Assembly: GCA_013397075.1 (NCBI GenBank)
Contig: VWZS01004484.1
Location: forward strand, 124,001 to 188,000
Length of the DNA stretch: 64,000 nt
Reading direction: 5' to 3'
DNA from: Rhabdornis inornatus
Taxonomy: Eukaryota; Chordata; Aves; Passeriformes; Rhabdornithidae
Part shown: one piece after another, positions 63,077 through 64,000 of the stretch
How the letters are laid out: the number at the start of each line of letters is the position of its first letter
How positions within the stretch are numbered: the stretch's first letter is position 1
Made by a program: the position numbers and the translations under genes
The notes under the pieces: model-generated
Told to the model about the DNA's origin: nothing
Database searches by the model: none
Seen by the model: the letters and a program-made list of their open reading frames with translations, nothing else

Positions 63077-64000
63077 AATATCCCAAAATTAAAGGTTTAC
63101 ATTTACTCCTGGAGATTCTGTTCCACTTTGCATAAATATTCACTGGCAAAAGAATGAAAATCTAGTTTCCCCTTGCTCAGGGAAGCAATTTAACTACTGC
63201 AGTTTGAAGTCAGCTCGGGTTTTACCTTGGCAGAAAGATTTCTCCCAACCCATAGAATTTCCTATAGCTCAACAATTGAAGCAGTTTAACTACATGCAGC
63301 TCATCCAAATCAGCCCAAATCACCCCAAAGCAGAGCATTGACCAACACATGTTTTATTTCATGTTCCAGCTGTAATCCCTCTAAGACCTTATTATAATTA
63401 TTAACATGTCTAAGACTCTCTGAACTTCATTGAAGTAGTCTGAAAAGCATTTTGGAGGAATTGTAGATATATAAATTAACTTTTCTAATGGCAGAATTTT
63501 AAAAGTGGTTATATTTTCCCACTATTAGGCTTCAAGACCTACAGGAATTAGAAGAATAAATGTTTAAAGCAGGTTGAGTTTTTTACATGAAAAGTCTTCT
63601 GTGATAAATGAAGAAATGATATTTCAAAGGAATAAGCCAAAGATATGAAACTTGTCTTTCTCTAGTCTTTCTGTAAGCTTTCTTTGTTTTGTGCCCTTTC
63701 TGTGAAGCTTTTGGTGTTTGCTCTTTGTGTGGATACCAAAAAACAAATATCAAACATTTCCCATTATTTAAAAATGTCATTAAGGAACATGGAGCTTCTC
63801 AGAACTCCCACCAATAAGATTAGTAGAAAACTGGGATCTAAGAAGCTGCCACATCCATTCTTGCAAATGACTTTTCCTTCTGCTGGGAAGGATTTGGTGG
63901 TATTTCACTGATAATTCAAGAAAAGACTGGCTGATTCAAGGACTGGGAAGGCAAAAAGCAAAGGTTTTGCATTTGGTACATCAGTGATAGAAGATCCAAA

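Larger units (their letters stand above)
59155..64000. other. non-coding stretch, no gene recognised
   Basis: AT-rich unique sequence with A/C-rich patches at 59907-59925 and 59981-60008, a GC-richer patch at about 60150-60340, an (AAAC)n run at 61884-61900 and a (CA)n run at 63056-63076. No exon, RNA gene or transposon was recognised up to the right edge. Confidence 0.6.

Noticed and set aside
1..64000. tRNA, rRNA and CRISPR arrays
   Set aside because: No cloverleaf with matching A and B boxes, no rRNA-like sequence and no regularly spaced direct repeats with unique spacers were seen.

Overview
The window looks like vertebrate nuclear DNA, most likely from a bird. It is AT-rich by eye and has no bacterial-style gene packing. 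Repeats are sparse. The recognisable ones are 3'-end fragments of CR1 LINEs (17.8 kb and 59.0 kb), solo LTRs of endogenous retroviruses (23.4, 34.1 and 46.9 kb), A/C-rich simple tracts and short microsatellites. CR1 plus low repeat density favours a bird; a crocodilian or turtle is not excluded.

No protein-coding exon, rRNA, tRNA or CRISPR array could be supported. The longest open frames are about 150 codons. They are unrelated to any family I recognise, often open on both strands, or explained by a minisatellite or an LTR. The window is best read as a gene desert or part of a very large intron.

Layout. 1-17.8 kb: non-coding sequence with a 29-bp tandem duplication (4.4 kb), a pair of inverted GATA-type motifs (6.3-6.4 kb), an A/C-rich tract (11.4 kb) and a homeodomain/octamer motif cluster (17.1 kb). 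17.8 kb: CR1 3' end. 23.4-23.9 kb: CpG-rich, CCAAT-rich solo LTR on the minus strand. 31.9-32.3 kb: two CTCF-like motifs and a near-perfect hairpin. 34.1-34.5 kb: solo LTR on the plus strand with a 4-bp target duplication. 37.6-37.8 kb: about 200 bp of A-rich (AAAC)-like sequence. 42.0 kb: a CTCF-like motif in opposite orientation. 46.9-47.3 kb: an older, CpG-depleted relative of the 23.4-kb LTR. 54.6-54.9 kb: a 39-bp minisatellite with nine exact-length copies. 59.0 kb: second CR1 3' end. 59.2-64 kb: non-coding sequence with small A-rich and (CA)n tracts.

I found no evidence for a new multi-gene system. The items most worth checking are the CpG-rich LTR, the multiple-of-three minisatellite and the candidate regulatory motif clusters. 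All assignments come from reading the sequence and from memory of family consensus sequences; no alignment or database search was run.
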